The notes beneath the pieces were generated by a model. That model saw only the letters and a program-made list of their open reading frames with translations. It had not been told where the DNA came from and made no database searches. DNA of 64,000 nucleotides from Corynebacterium sp. p3-SID1056 (GTDB lineage: Bacteria > Actinomycetota > Actinomycetes > Mycobacteriales > Mycobacteriaceae). Positions 55,259 through 64,000 of the stretch are shown here, one piece after another. Position 1 is the first letter of the stretch. Every line of letters begins with the position of its first letter. The position numbers and the translations under genes were made by a program. The DNA lies in contig NZ_JALXXL010000001.1 in assembly GCF_025152525.1 (NCBI RefSeq), forward strand, positions 62,001-126,000. Direction: 5' to 3'.

Positions 55259-57541
55259 TTAGTCCTCTACGGGGACCAGGGAGATCTTGCCACGGTTATC
55301 AATGTCGCGGATTTCCACCTCGACCTTGTCGCCGACGTTGATCACGTCCTCGACGTTCTCCACGCGGGTGTTGCCGCCCAGGTTGGAGATGTGGATCAGC
55401 CCGTCGGTGCCAGGCAGGATGGAGACGAACGCGCCGAAGGCGACGGTCTTGACCACCGTGCCCAGGTAACGCTCGCCCACCTTCGGCATCTGCGGGTTGG
55501 CGATCGCGTTGATCTTCTCAATCGCCGCGTCCGCCGCCGAGCCCTCGGTTGCGGAAACGTAAATGGTGCCGTCATCCTCGATAGTGATGTCCGCGCCGGT
55601 CTCCTCCGTGATGGAGTTGATCATCTTGCCCTTCGGGCCAATGACCTCGCCGATCTTGTTCACCGGGACGGTCACCGTGGTGATCTTCGGTGCCAGCGGG
55701 TTCATCTCGTCCGGGCCCTCGATGACCTCGGCCATGGTCTCCAGGATGGTCTCGCGAGCCTCGTAGGCCTGGTCCAAGGCAGCAGCCAGCACGTCGGACG
55801 GGATGCCGTCCAGCTTCGTGTCCAGCTGCAGGGCGGTGATGAACTCGCTGGTACCGGCGACCTTGAAGTCCATGTCGCCGAAAGCATCCTCGGCACCCAG
55901 GATGTCGGTTAGCGCGACGTACTCGGTCTTGCCGTCAACCTCGCCAGAAACCAGGCCCATGGCAATGCCCGCCACCGGTGCGGCCAGCGGTACACCCGCG
56001 TTGTACAGCGACAACGTGGACGCGCACACCGACCCCATCGAGGTCGACCCGTTCGAACCGAGCGCCTCAGAGACCTGGCGGATCGTGTACGGGAAGTCTT
56101 CTTTGGAAGGAATCACGGGCAGCAGCGCACGCTCTGCCAGTGCGCCGTGGCCGATCTCGCGGCGCTTCGGTGAACCCACGCGGCCGGTCTCGCCCGTGGA
56201 GTACGGCGGGAAGTTGTAGTGGTGGATGTAACGCTTCGTGTCCTCCGGGTGCAGGGAGTCGATGTGCTGCTCCATCTTCAGCATGTCCAGGGTGGTCACG
56301 CCGAGGATCTGGGTCTCGCCACGCTCGAACAGTGCGGAGCCGTGGGCGCGCGGAATCAGCTCGACCTCAACCTCAAGGTCGCGGATGTCGTTGACCCCGC
56401 GGCCGTCAATACGGAAGCCCTCCTTGAGGATCTTCTCGCGCACGATCTTCTTCTGCACCGCGTTGTAGGCAGCGCGGATCTCCTTGGCAGTGGCGGTGTA
56501 CTCCTCGCCGTCGTCCTCGTCGACATCAAACTTATCCAGCAGCGAGGCCTCGATATCCTCCATGTACGCGTTGGACGCATCCTCGCGCTCTGCCTTGGAC
56601 TTGATCGTCATGATCTTGCCCAGCTTCTTGGAGGCCTTCTTCTCCACCTGCTGGTAGACCTTGTCGGAGTACGGCGGGAACAGCGTAAACTCCTTGGTCT
56701 CCTTGCCCACTTGGGCGGCCAGGTCCGCCTGCGCCTTCGCCAGCGTGCGGATGTAGGGCTTTGCAGCCTCCAGTCCCTCGGCCACGGTGGACTCAGTCGG
56801 TGCCGGGAAGCCGTCCTTGACCAGTTTGACCACGTTGACGCCCGCGCCGGCCTCGACCATCATGATGGCGACGTCTTCGCGGGTCTTCTTGCCGTCCTTG
56901 CGCTCGACCATACGGCCGGCAACCACCATCTCGAACAGGGCGCGCTCGTGCTGCGCCGCGTTCGGGAAGGCCACCCACTGGCCCTGCGGGTGCTTATCGT
57001 CGGCAATCAGCGCCATGCGCACGCCACCCACCGGGCCGGAGACTGGCAGGCCAGACAGCTGCGTCGCGGCGGATGCGCCGTTGATGGCAACGACGTCGTA
57101 GTACTCGTCCGGGGCCATCGACAGCACGGTGATCACGCACTGCACCTCGTTGCGCAGGCCCTTGGCAAAGGTGGGGCGCAGCGGGCGGTCAATCAGACGG
57201 CAGGCGAGAATCGCCTGCGTCGACGGGCGGCCCTCGCGGCGGAAGAAGGAACCGGGGATGCGGCCCGCCGCGTACATGCGCTCTTCCACGTCAACGGTCA
57301 GCGGGAAGAAGTCGAACCCTTCGCGAGGCTGGTTCGATGCGGTGGTGGTTGCCAGCATCATCGTGTCCTCGTCAAGGTACGTGGTCACCGAACCGTCGGC
57401 CTGGCGCGCCAGCTGGCCCGTCTCGAAACGGATGGTGCGGGTACCAAAGTCGCCGTTGTCCAGCGTGGCAACGGCCTCGGTCAAGCCAAACTCTTCATCG
57501 ACGTGGACGTCGTACGAGTTGTTGGGGCTAAAGCTGCTCAA
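55259..57541 (-). CDS. pnp: Polyribonucleotide nucleotidyltransferase (PNPase)
   Basis: A 760-residue phosphorolytic 3'-5' exoribonuclease of the mRNA decay machinery. Two RNase PH domains flank a helical domain, and KH and S1 RNA-binding domains form the C terminus ([13 protein letters not shown] and [19 protein letters not shown]). The start is taken as TTG 57541 because AAGGAGAGGG lies 6 nt upstream and the length then matches C. glutamicum PNPase. ATG 57577 is the alternative. Confidence 0.96.
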   Translation of the reverse strand: MSSFSPNNSYDVHVDEEFGLTEAVATLDNGDFGTRTIRFETGQLARQADGSVTTYLDEDTMMLATTTASNQPREGFDFFPLTVDVEERMYAAGRIPGSFFRREGRPSTQAILACRLIDRPLRPTFAKGLRNEVQCVITVLSMAPDEYYDVVAINGASAATQLSGLPVSGPVGGVRMALIADDKHPQGQWVAFPNAAQHERALFEMVVAGRMVERKDGKKTREDVAIMMVEAGAGVNVVKLVKDGFPAPTESTVAEGLEAAKPYIRTLAKAQADLAAQVGKETKEFTLFPPYSDKVYQQVEKKASKKLGKIMTIKSKAEREDASNAYMEDIEASLLDKFDVDEDDGEEYTATAKEIRAAYNAVQKKIVREKILKEGFRIDGRGVNDIRDLEVEVELIPRAHGSALFERGETQILGVTTLDMLKMEQHIDSLHPEDTKRYIHHYNFPPYSTGETGRVGSPKRREIGHGALAERALLPVIPSKEDFPYTIRQVSEALGSNGSTSMGSVCASTLSLYNAGVPLAAPVAGIAMGLVSGEVDGKTEYVALTDILGAEDAFGDMDFKVAGTSEFITALQLDTKLDGIPSDVLAAALDQAYEARETILETMAEVIEGPDEMNPLAPKITTVTVPVNKIGEVIGPKGKMINSITEETGADITIEDDGTIYVSATEGSAADAAIEKINAIANPQMPKVGERYLGTVVKTVAFGAFVSILPGTDGLIHISNLGGNTRVENVEDVINVGDKVEVEIRDIDNRGKISLVPVED

Positions 57542-57669
57542 AAGATCCCTCTCCTTGGGTCTTGACGTGGCGGTCATCGGTGCCGCCGAGTATCGCGTTC
57601 TCTTGCAACGGCCCACATCCTACCAGCACCGGGCCACGCCGCAGCTCAGGCTCCAAGCTAAAACGCAAA

Positions 57670-57702
57670 ACCCGCCGCCCCAAGAAGCTGGGTGCGGCGG
57701 GT
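57670..57702 (-). terminator. Terminator of rpsO
   Basis: ACCCGCCGC and GCGGCGGGT pair around a 15-nt loop, and TTTGCGTTTT follows on the minus strand. Confidence 0.85.
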
Positions 57703-57716
57703 CAAGGCGCGTTGTC

Positions 57717-57986
<270 letters not shown>

Positions 57987-58091
57987 GAGTATGCTCCTTG
58001 GGTATTTCAGTTCGCGCTCTAGGTAAAAAGTCTTCTGCTGCACCGCAACTGCCGCGAACCACAGTCGATTGGCGCAAGACCTTGGGAGATA

Positions 58092-59054
58092 CTACACCAC
58101 AGGTGTACCAAGTGCCAAAGTAGTCAGTCGCTCCATGAACTTTTCCAGGAACCGTTCCGTATCCACGCGGATCGCGACTGCGGCGTGTTTGTCCGGATCG
58201 TTCAGTCGCGTCTCGTCACCGATGGTGCGCCCGCGGGTCGCCCCCTCGGTGTCCACCTTCATGTTGATCTCGAGCGTGTCCACCAGGTCCGGCTCAAGCG
58301 CTACCGCGACGGCGAGCGGGTCGTGCAGCCCGCAGCCGCCCAAGTGCGGTGAGGTCGTCTTATACGCGTCGATGTAGTAGTTGGTTGCCGCGGCAAGGAA
58401 GTTGCCCCCGCGCGTGCCGAGCGCTTCCCACTGCGCGGTTTCTTTCACCGTCAGCAGCGTTTGCAGCGTGACGTCGAGCCCAATCATGGTGACGTCTTGC
58501 ATACTGCGGAATACCAGGTCCGTGGCCTCCGGGTCCTGGTTGATATTCGCCTCCGACCAAGCAGTGACATTGCCGGGGACGGTCAACGCGCCGCCCATCA
58601 TCACAATGTGCGCCTTCTTACGGAAGTCTTCGGAGGCCTCGACCGCGGCGGCGATGGTTGTCGACGGGCCCGTGGGCACGATCACCAGGTCGTCGCCATA
58701 GGCGTTGACCGAGTCGATAAGAAACTCCACCGCTGAGGTCCCTTCCGCCCCGCGGGTGGCATCGGGGATTTCCACCCCGCCAATGCCGTTTTTCCCGTGG
58801 ATGAACGCGGAGATCTCTTGCACGCTAAAGGAGTCTTTTGCCCGGGCGTGGTCTGGGCCTGCGAACACCGGCACGTCGGTGCGGCCGAACAGCTGCAGAA
58901 TCGCCAGGGTGTTGCGCACAGACTGCGGCACAGTCACGTTGCCGTAGGTACACGTCACACCGATGAGCTCGGCGTCTTCCGAGCCGAGCGCGTAGGCGAG
59001 CGCCAGTGCATCGTCGATACCGGTGTCTAAGTCCAGGATGAGCTTGCGTGACAT
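58092..59054 (-). CDS. iunH: Nucleoside hydrolase (IunH/RihA family)
   Basis: A 320-residue hydrolase that cleaves the N-glycosidic bond of nucleosides for salvage. The calcium-binding motif appears as DLDTGIDDAL at 8-17. The C-terminal active-site His region is GLHDPLAVAVAL. The substrate range (inosine/uridine) is not set by the sequence. AAGGAC precedes the ATG. Confidence 0.92.
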   Translation of the reverse strand: MSRKLILDLDTGIDDALALAYALGSEDAELIGVTCTYGNVTVPQSVRNTLAILQLFGRTDVPVFAGPDHARAKDSFSVQEISAFIHGKNGIGGVEIPDATRGAEGTSAVEFLIDSVNAYGDDLVIVPTGPSTTIAAAVEASEDFRKKAHIVMMGGALTVPGNVTAWSEANINQDPEATDLVFRSMQDVTMIGLDVTLQTLLTVKETAQWEALGTRGGNFLAAATNYYIDAYKTTSPHLGGCGLHDPLAVAVALEPDLVDTLEINMKVDTEGATRGRTIGDETRLNDPDKHAAVAIRVDTERFLEKFMERLTTLALGTPVV

Positions 59055-59111
59055 AGGTGGCGTCCTTCCGCTTTGAGCCGCTTTGAGCGCAGTCGTGCTG
59101 TCTACGTCATG

Positions 59112-60086
59112 CTACTGCACGCCGAGGATCTCGCGAGTGCGTTGCACGTCGCGCGCCATATGCTCCAGCAGTTCCTCTACTGAATTGAACTTCACCATGT
59201 CACGGACCTTATCCACGAACTCCACGCGGGCCATCCGGTCGTACAGGTCCGCATCACGGTCCAGGATGTAGGACTCCACACTGCGGCGCGTGTCGCCGAA
59301 GGTGGGGTTCGTGCCCACGGAAATCGCCGCCGGGTAACGCACACCAGGTTCCATATCGCCCTCGATTGGCGCGGTGTCGATGATGGTGAGCCAGCCGGCG
59401 TAGACCCCATCAGCAGGCAGCGCCGAGACGTCCTCGACGTACTGGTTCGCAGTCGGGTAACCCAGCTCGCGCCCGCCGCGCCCCGCGCCACGCTCGATGA
59501 CCGAGATCACCGAGAACGGCCGGCCCATGTAGTCGGTGGCCACGCTGATGTTGCCGGCGGTGAGCTCATCGCGGATGGCGGTGGAACAGATGCGCACGTC
59601 GCCGTCGTTAAGCAATTGCACGATCGTGACTTCGAGGCCGTAACGCTCCCCCAGCTGCGCCATCGTCTGCGCGGTGCCCGCACCGTCCTTGCCAAAGGTG
59701 AAGTTCTCGCCGACGACCACCTCGCGCGCGCCGAGCGTGCCCTGCAGCACCCCGGTGACATAGTGCTCGGCGCTGTCGCCAGCGAGCTCTTGGCGGAAGT
59801 CGATGACCAGCAGGTAGTCCACGCCCAGCGCCTCGATCTGGCGGGCCCGCTCCTCCAGGCTCAACAGCGCCAGCGGCGCGCGCTCCGGGGCAAACACCGC
59901 TACCGGGTGCGGGTCAAAAGTCATCACCACACAGGGCACGCCCTGCGCCCTCGCCTTCTCCACCGCAGTGGAGATGAGCAGCTGGTGGCCGCGGTGCACC
60001 CCATCGAAAACGCCGATGGTCACGACGCAGCCGCCGGAATCTTTCAAGTGTTCCGGAACGCTTCCAAGCCCGTGCAAAATATCCAC
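59112..60086 (-). CDS. ribF: Bifunctional riboflavin kinase/FAD synthetase
   Basis: A 324-residue RibF makes FMN and FAD. The N-terminal adenylyltransferase has GVFDGVHRGHQ, and the C-terminal kinase has RGGRELGYPTAN. GTG 60086 is chosen: TACGCT ends 7 nt upstream, and only 30 bp separate it from the divergent truB ATG. A much longer in-frame extension runs through truB and is rejected. Confidence 0.95.
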   Translation of the reverse strand: MDILHGLGSVPEHLKDSGGCVVTIGVFDGVHRGHQLLISTAVEKARAQGVPCVVMTFDPHPVAVFAPERAPLALLSLEERARQIEALGVDYLLVIDFRQELAGDSAEHYVTGVLQGTLGAREVVVGENFTFGKDGAGTAQTMAQLGERYGLEVTIVQLLNDGDVRICSTAIRDELTAGNISVATDYMGRPFSVISVIERGAGRGGRELGYPTANQYVEDVSALPADGVYAGWLTIIDTAPIEGDMEPGVRYPAAISVGTNPTFGDTRRSVESYILDRDADLYDRMARVEFVDKVRDMVKFNSVEELLEHMARDVQRTREILGVQ

Positions 60087-60093
60087 GCGCAAT

Positions 60094-60099
60094 AGCGTA
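60094..60099 (-). promoter_or_regulatory. -10 element of leaderless ribF promoter
   Basis: TACGCT ends 7 nt before GTG 60086. It lies only 3 bp from the truB -10 on the other strand. Confidence 0.4.
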
Positions 60100-60102
60100 C
60101 GG

Positions 60103-60108
60103 CATACT
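60103..60108 (+). promoter_or_regulatory. -10 element of leaderless truB promoter
   Basis: CATACT ends 8 nt before ATG 60117. Confidence 0.5.
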
Positions 60109-60116
60109 TGAAAACC

Positions 60117-61013
60117 ATGACCGATCCCCTCGCAACCTCCGGAATCGTCGTGGTGGACAAGCCTGCGGGCATGACGAGCCACGATGTCGTCGCGAAGCTG
60201 CGGCGCGCGTTTTCCACCCGCAAGGTGGGGCACGCCGGCACGCTCGACCCCATGGCCACGGGTGTCCTGGTCGTAGGCATCGAACGCGGCACGAAACTGC
60301 TCGCCCACCTGGTGGCCAACGACAAGCGCTACGCCGCAACGATCCGGCTGGGCCAGTCCACCGCCACCGACGATGCGGAGGGCGAGGTGACCGCTACCCA
60401 CGACGCCTCGGCGATCACCGACGCGCAGATCGCGGCCGAGGTCGACGCGCTCACCGGCGACATCATGCAGAAGCCCACCGCCGTTTCCGCAATCAAGATC
60501 GACGGTAAGCGCGCCCACGAGCTCGTCCGCGAGGGCAAGGACGTCGACATCCCGGCCCGACCGGTCACTGTCTTCAGCTTCGATATCCTCGACACCCGCC
60601 GCGAGGCCAGCTTCGTCGACGTCGACGTGCGCGTCCACTGCTCCTCCGGCACCTATATCCGCGCGCTCGCCCGCGACCTTGGCGCCGCGCTCGGCGTCGG
60701 CGGCCATCTCACCGCGCTGCGCCGCGAGTCCGTCGGGGCCTTCACGCTTGCCGACGCCACGCCCCTGGCCGCCCTCCAAGACTCCCCTGCCCTCTCGCTC
60801 AGTTTGGATGAGGCGCAGCTGCGCGCCTGGCCAGTCACCGAGGTCACCGCCGAGGAGTACCAGGCGCTCGCGCTCGGCAAGTGGCTCACTCCCCGCGGGC
60901 TCGACGGCGTGCACGCTGCGAAGGGCCCCGACGGCCGCGTCGTCGCCCTGGTCAAGGAGCAGGGCACACGCCTGGCCACGGTGTTTGTCGCGCGCCCGGC
61001 GACGTTGAGCTAA
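60117..61013 (+). CDS. truB: tRNA pseudouridine(55) synthase TruB
   Basis: A 298-residue TruB converts U55 in the T loop of tRNAs. The catalytic Asp44 is in HAGTLDPMATGVL. The C-terminal PUA-like part is present. ATG 60117 is favoured over TTG 60108 by the position of the -10. Confidence 0.95.
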   Translation: MTDPLATSGIVVVDKPAGMTSHDVVAKLRRAFSTRKVGHAGTLDPMATGVLVVGIERGTKLLAHLVANDKRYAATIRLGQSTATDDAEGEVTATHDASAITDAQIAAEVDALTGDIMQKPTAVSAIKIDGKRAHELVREGKDVDIPARPVTVFSFDILDTRREASFVDVDVRVHCSSGTYIRALARDLGAALGVGGHLTALRRESVGAFTLADATPLAALQDSPALSLSLDEAQLRAWPVTEVTAEEYQALALGKWLTPRGLDGVHAAKGPDGRVVALVKEQGTRLATVFVARPATLS

Positions 61014-61021
61014 TCAGCGCG

Positions 61022-61675
61022 CTAGTCCACGTACACCGAGGCGATGACGTAGCCATCGCCGACCACCCAGCGCCCCTCGAACATCGGCACCGGCGTGGGC
61101 CGGGCCAAGATATAGGAGACGAAGGTGCCGTCGGGGCGCAGGCAGATGTCCGCCTCGTCGAAATCAAGGAAGCGACGCGTCATGGGGAACCAACACTTGT
61201 AGGTCGCCTCTTTGGCGCAAAACAGGAGGCGGTCGCCCCACTCGAAGCCGGCGTCCTGCAGCTCGCGCACCATCTCGTACTCCGTATCGCGCGCAATCGC
61301 CCCCAACATCCCCTCCGGCAGCGGCTCGCTCGGTTCGGCGTCCAATCCCATCGAGCGCACCCACCTCGTCGGCGCGGCGACCGCCGCTCGGAAACCGGCG
61401 GTATGCGTGAGCGAGCCGGTGTAGCCCTCCGGCCACAGCGGCATCCCCTTCTCGCCGCGCAGGATTGCCCCGGCGTTCTCGCAGCCGAGTTCTTTCAGTG
61501 CTTCGTGGGCGCACCAGCGGGCGTCGCCAAACTCGCCCTTGCGCAGATCGACGGCGCACCTGACTTGCGCTTGCTCGCTTGGCAAGAGGTCTTCGTACTT
61601 GCTCAAGTCATTGCGACCGTCGGTACGCAGGTAGACGAAACGCGCCTCGGGAGGAAATAATGCCAAGTTCTGCAT
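61022..61675 (-). CDS. pptA: 4'-phosphopantetheinyl transferase (Sfp/PptT type)
   Basis: A 217-residue transferase that activates carrier proteins of type I fatty acid synthase and of the mycolic acid polyketide synthase. The magnesium motif GLDAEPSEPL and the signature FCAKEATYKCWFP are present. It starts 2 bp from the end of the phosphoesterase gene, in one operon, as in mycobacteria where pptT lies beside Rv2795c. Confidence 0.93.
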   Translation of the reverse strand: MQNLALFPPEARFVYLRTDGRNDLSKYEDLLPSEQAQVRCAVDLRKGEFGDARWCAHEALKELGCENAGAILRGEKGMPLWPEGYTGSLTHTAGFRAAVAAPTRWVRSMGLDAEPSEPLPEGMLGAIARDTEYEMVRELQDAGFEWGDRLLFCAKEATYKCWFPMTRRFLDFDEADICLRPDGTFVSYILARPTPVPMFEGRWVVGDGYVIASVYVD

Positions 61676-61676
61676 C

Positions 61677-62477
61677 TTATGCCCCCACCTCCATCACCGG
61701 GTACGGGAATGGCACGTCACGCGGGAATCGCTCCCACTCGCGCGGGTACCCGAGGGAAACCTCGATGTGCTCAATGCCGTCGATCTCCATCACCCCGGGC
61801 AAATGCAGGTGCCCGTAAATGACGGCCTGCGCGTTGTAGCGCTTCGGCCACGAACGGGTATGCCTGGTGCCGCACCACAGCGCTATCTCTGCCCACTGCA
61901 TGCGCAGCGTCGGCTCTTGCACCAGCGGCCAGTGGTTGATCAAAATGGTTGGCCCCGAAATCCGCGACAAGCGCTTCGTGGTGTACGCCAGCCGGTCCCA
62001 GCACCACGCGCGCACGTCGACGAACGAGGCGATGGCGTACTGATCAGTCATGACAATGTTCTTCTCGTGCGCCGCCTCGAGCGCTTCCTCCACCGTCATG
62101 TTCGCGCCGCGGAAAGAGTAGTCGTAGAGGGTAAACAGCGGTGCGATGGTGACGCCGCCGAACTGCGGGTACGGGTCCTCCGGCGTGATGACGCCGATCT
62201 CGCGCATCGCCTGCACCAGCGCCGTGTACTTCTCCCTGCCCTGGTAGCGGTCCGCCGAGCGGGAGAAGAGTTCATGGTTGCCGGGCGCCCAGATCACGGT
62301 ATCGAAACGTTGCTTAAGCTGCTCCATCACCCGCACGATCAGATCCAAGCGTTCCGCGACATCGCCGGCCACGATGAGCCAGTCAGAAGGATCGCGCGGC
62401 TGAATGTCGTCGATCTTCGGCCCATTGCGTTTGACTGCCGCGTGCAGGTCGCTGACAGCCCACAGCGTAGTGCTCAT
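61677..62477 (-). CDS. Metallophosphoesterase
   Basis: A 266-residue calcineurin-like phosphoesterase. The metal motifs run in order: SDLH, GDVAER, GNHE and GHLHLPG. In mycobacteria the neighbour of pptT, Rv2795c (PptH), removes phosphopantetheine from carrier proteins and counteracts PptT. Gene order makes the same role likely here. GAGGAG precedes ATG 62477, and pptA follows 1 bp after the stop. Confidence 0.88.
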   Translation of the reverse strand: MSTTLWAVSDLHAAVKRNGPKIDDIQPRDPSDWLIVAGDVAERLDLIVRVMEQLKQRFDTVIWAPGNHELFSRSADRYQGREKYTALVQAMREIGVITPEDPYPQFGGVTIAPLFTLYDYSFRGANMTVEEALEAAHEKNIVMTDQYAIASFVDVRAWCWDRLAYTTKRLSRISGPTILINHWPLVQEPTLRMQWAEIALWCGTRHTRSWPKRYNAQAVIYGHLHLPGVMEIDGIEHIEVSLGYPREWERFPRDVPFPYPVMEVGA

Positions 62478-62502
62478 AGTCGGCTCCTCTCTTTGTGCCG
62501 CT

Positions 62503-63889
62503 TTACGACGCCCGCGTGCTCGCCCCGGTGCGCGCCCATGCGTCACCGCGGAAACGCACCACCACGCCCACCAGACGCAGTACCACCGAGGCGAGGTGCC
62601 CGGCCCAGATACCGGCCAACCCCCAGCCAAAGACAACAGAGAGCAGCGTGAGCGGCAAGAACGCGCCAAGTACGCTCACGATAGTCAGGTTACGCAAAAA
62701 GGCCGCGTCCGATGCCCCCCAGCAGCACGCCGTCGAGGGCGAACACCACCCCGCCGACAAGGATCATCGCGATGAGCAGCCACCACGGGGTATACAGTGC
62801 GCTGAGCACCGCGTCATCGGAGGTGAATATGGCCTTGAGCGGGGCGTGGAAGAGCACGAAAATCGTCGCGAGCACGACGCCGAAGCCGACTGAGAAACGA
62901 GTGGTTTGCACGCCCACCGACCGCGCCTCTGCGACGCGCCCCTTGCCCAGGGAGGCCCCGGTGAGCGTTTGCGCTGCGATTGCCATCGAGTCGAGCACGA
63001 GCGTGAGGAAATTCCACAACTGCAGCAAGATCTGGTGCGCCGCAAGCGTCGCCACGCCGAAGCGGCCGGCCACCGCGGCAGCCGCGAGGAAGGAGATCTG
63101 GAAAGACAGCGAGCGCAAGATCAGGTCACGGCCAAGCACCAGCTGGTCGCGCATAACCGCCCACCGCGGGGCCCAGGAACCATCGTGCTTGCGGATGAGC
63201 ACCGCGAGAAAAAGCGAGGCGGTAATCCCCATGCCCAACACGTTGGCCACCGCCGAACCAACGAGCCCGAAGCGCTGCACCAAAAACGGCAGCGCGATCG
63301 CCCCGGGCACCAGGCCGCACAGCGTGAGCAAGAATGGCAGGCGCGTGTTCTGGATGCCACGCATCCAGCCGTTGCCCGCCATAATGATCAGCGTCAACGG
63401 GATGGCAATGGCAGCCACGTGCATCCACCGCGCTGCCTGCGCCGCTGTCTCGTGGTCGTTGGTCAGCGCAAACGCGATCGGCTGCGCAAACAGCCAAATT
63501 ATCGTGGCGAGTCCCAGACCAACGAGCAGCGCCACCCACGTCGCCTGCACACCCTCTGCGATGGCCTCGTCGCGCTTGCCGGCACCAAAGAGCCGCGAAC
63601 TGCGCGCCGTGGTGCCGTACGACAAGAAGGTCAGCTGCGTCGTCACCGTCGACTGAATCGTGGTTCCGGCCGCCAACGCCGCCAGCTGCGCGGTGCCCAG
63701 CCGGCCCACCACCGCGGTATCGAGCAAGAGGTACAGCGGGTTCGCGGCCAGCACACCGAGTGCCGGCAGCGCGAGCGCCAAAATAGTACGCGCGCTGACC
63801 TCCGGTCCGCGGGTATCACTCGCATGCTGGTTTGTCCGTGTGCGCTGTCTAGACTTTTGGGTGGACTTTCGGGTGGACTCTGCTGCCAC
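62503..63889 (-). pseudogene. dinF: MATE family efflux transporter (DinF-like), frameshifted
   Basis: A multidrug and toxic compound extrusion transporter with 12 expected membrane segments. The first frame runs from GTG 63889 (AAGGAG 7 nt upstream) to a stop at 62690 and loses the last segments. The missing end (SDAAFLRNLTIVSVLGAF onward) continues in another frame to 62503. A run of six G (C6 at 62715-62720 on the plus strand) lies at the junction. Five G would restore one 461-residue protein. It may be a true mutation, a variable tract or a sequencing error. Confidence 0.85.
62715..62720. repeat. Homopolymer tract at the dinF frameshift
   Basis: Six consecutive C on the plus strand (G6 in the gene) coincide with the switch of reading frame. 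Confidence 0.8.
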
Positions 63890-63955
63890 GCGCACGCTCC
63901 TTCACTTCACGTCAGATGAGGTACAACTCCAGGTAGGCACGGTGTGCCAGCCCGC

Positions 63956-64000
63956 CTAGCGCGCGGCGCGCTCCTCACGAGTCGGCAGCGCCGCGATCAG
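63956..64000 (-). CDS. C-terminal end of an upstream gene, probably a DHH phosphoesterase
   Basis: Fourteen codons (LIAALPTREERAAR) and a TAG are open to the right edge. In C. glutamicum and M. tuberculosis the gene before dinF encodes an NrnA-type DHH phosphoesterase, so this is the probable identity. The fragment itself shows no motif. Confidence 0.4.
   Translation of the reverse strand: MIAALPTREERAAR

Noticed and set aside
56219..57565. 448-codon open frame on the plus strand
   Set aside because: Antisense shadow of pnp; no recognisable protein features.
59065..59095. Direct repeat CGCTTTGAGC between iunH and ribF
   Set aside because: Two short adjacent copies only; no regulatory or mobile signature.
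62503..62760. Small separate membrane protein gene after dinF
   Set aside because: Its sequence is the expected C-terminal end of the MATE transporter, displaced by a frameshift, so it is not an independent gene.

Overview
The window is a high-GC chromosomal segment of a Corynebacterium-type actinobacterium. The gene order follows the conserved block that I know from Corynebacterium glutamicum and, in part, Mycobacterium tuberculosis: nrdR-divS-lexA, fruR-fruK-ptsF-ptsH, hflX, dapF-miaA, miaB, gluABCD, recX-recA, bioYMN, pspA-clgR-cinA-pgsA, terC, ftsK, rnj-dapA-thyX-dapB, rpsO-pnp, iunH, ribF/truB, pptA and dinF. The species cannot be fixed from the sequence alone. I saw no tRNA, rRNA, CRISPR array, insertion sequence or prophage gene.

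Layout. 1-2.9 kb: the start of a DUF222/HNH-type gene, then the peroxide-defence locus ahpD-ahpC facing oxyR. 3-7.4 kb: a large HrpA helicase and nrdR. 7.4-8.7 kb: the SOS pair divS/lexA. 8.9-13.3 kb: the fructose phosphotransferase operon. 13.3-25.2 kb: nucleobase permease, hflX, lysine/peptidoglycan gene dapF, tRNA-modification genes miaA and miaB, and several conserved genes of unknown role. 25.3-28.7 kb: glutamate ABC transporter. 28.7-32.9 kb: recX-recA and biotin uptake. 33-37.7 kb: envelope-stress genes, a phospholipid synthase, and a TerC gene preceded by a likely manganese riboswitch. 37.7-47.8 kb: ftsK, RNase J and lysine/thymidylate genes. 48-55.2 kb: an accessory-looking cluster with two DUF2236/MpaB-type oxygenases, a small FAD protein, a DUF6114/DUF6230 membrane-secreted pair and an aldehyde dehydrogenase. 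55.2-64 kb: pnp, rpsO, iunH, ribF, truB, pptA, a phosphoesterase, a frameshifted MATE transporter and the tail of a further gene.

Two themes stand out. First, seventeen genes have a TANNNT-like -10 hexamer ending exactly 7 or 8 nt before the start codon and usually no Shine-Dalgarno sequence. They should be leaderless, and the pattern fixes their start codons. Two divergent pairs (pgsA / YciI-like and ribF / truB) have overlapping leaderless promoters. Second, several regulons can be read from operators: an OxyR-type dyad between ahpC and oxyR, LexA boxes between divS and lexA and upstream of recA, a BioQ-type box on the bioY promoter, and a yybP-ykoY-like RNA before terC whose 3' part can sequester the ribosome binding site.

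The best candidate for something not well described is the 48-55 kb cluster: DUF2236 enzymes of known function cleave isoprenoid double bonds and release aldehydes, and an aldehyde dehydrogenase lies just downstream. This is inference from family knowledge and gene order.
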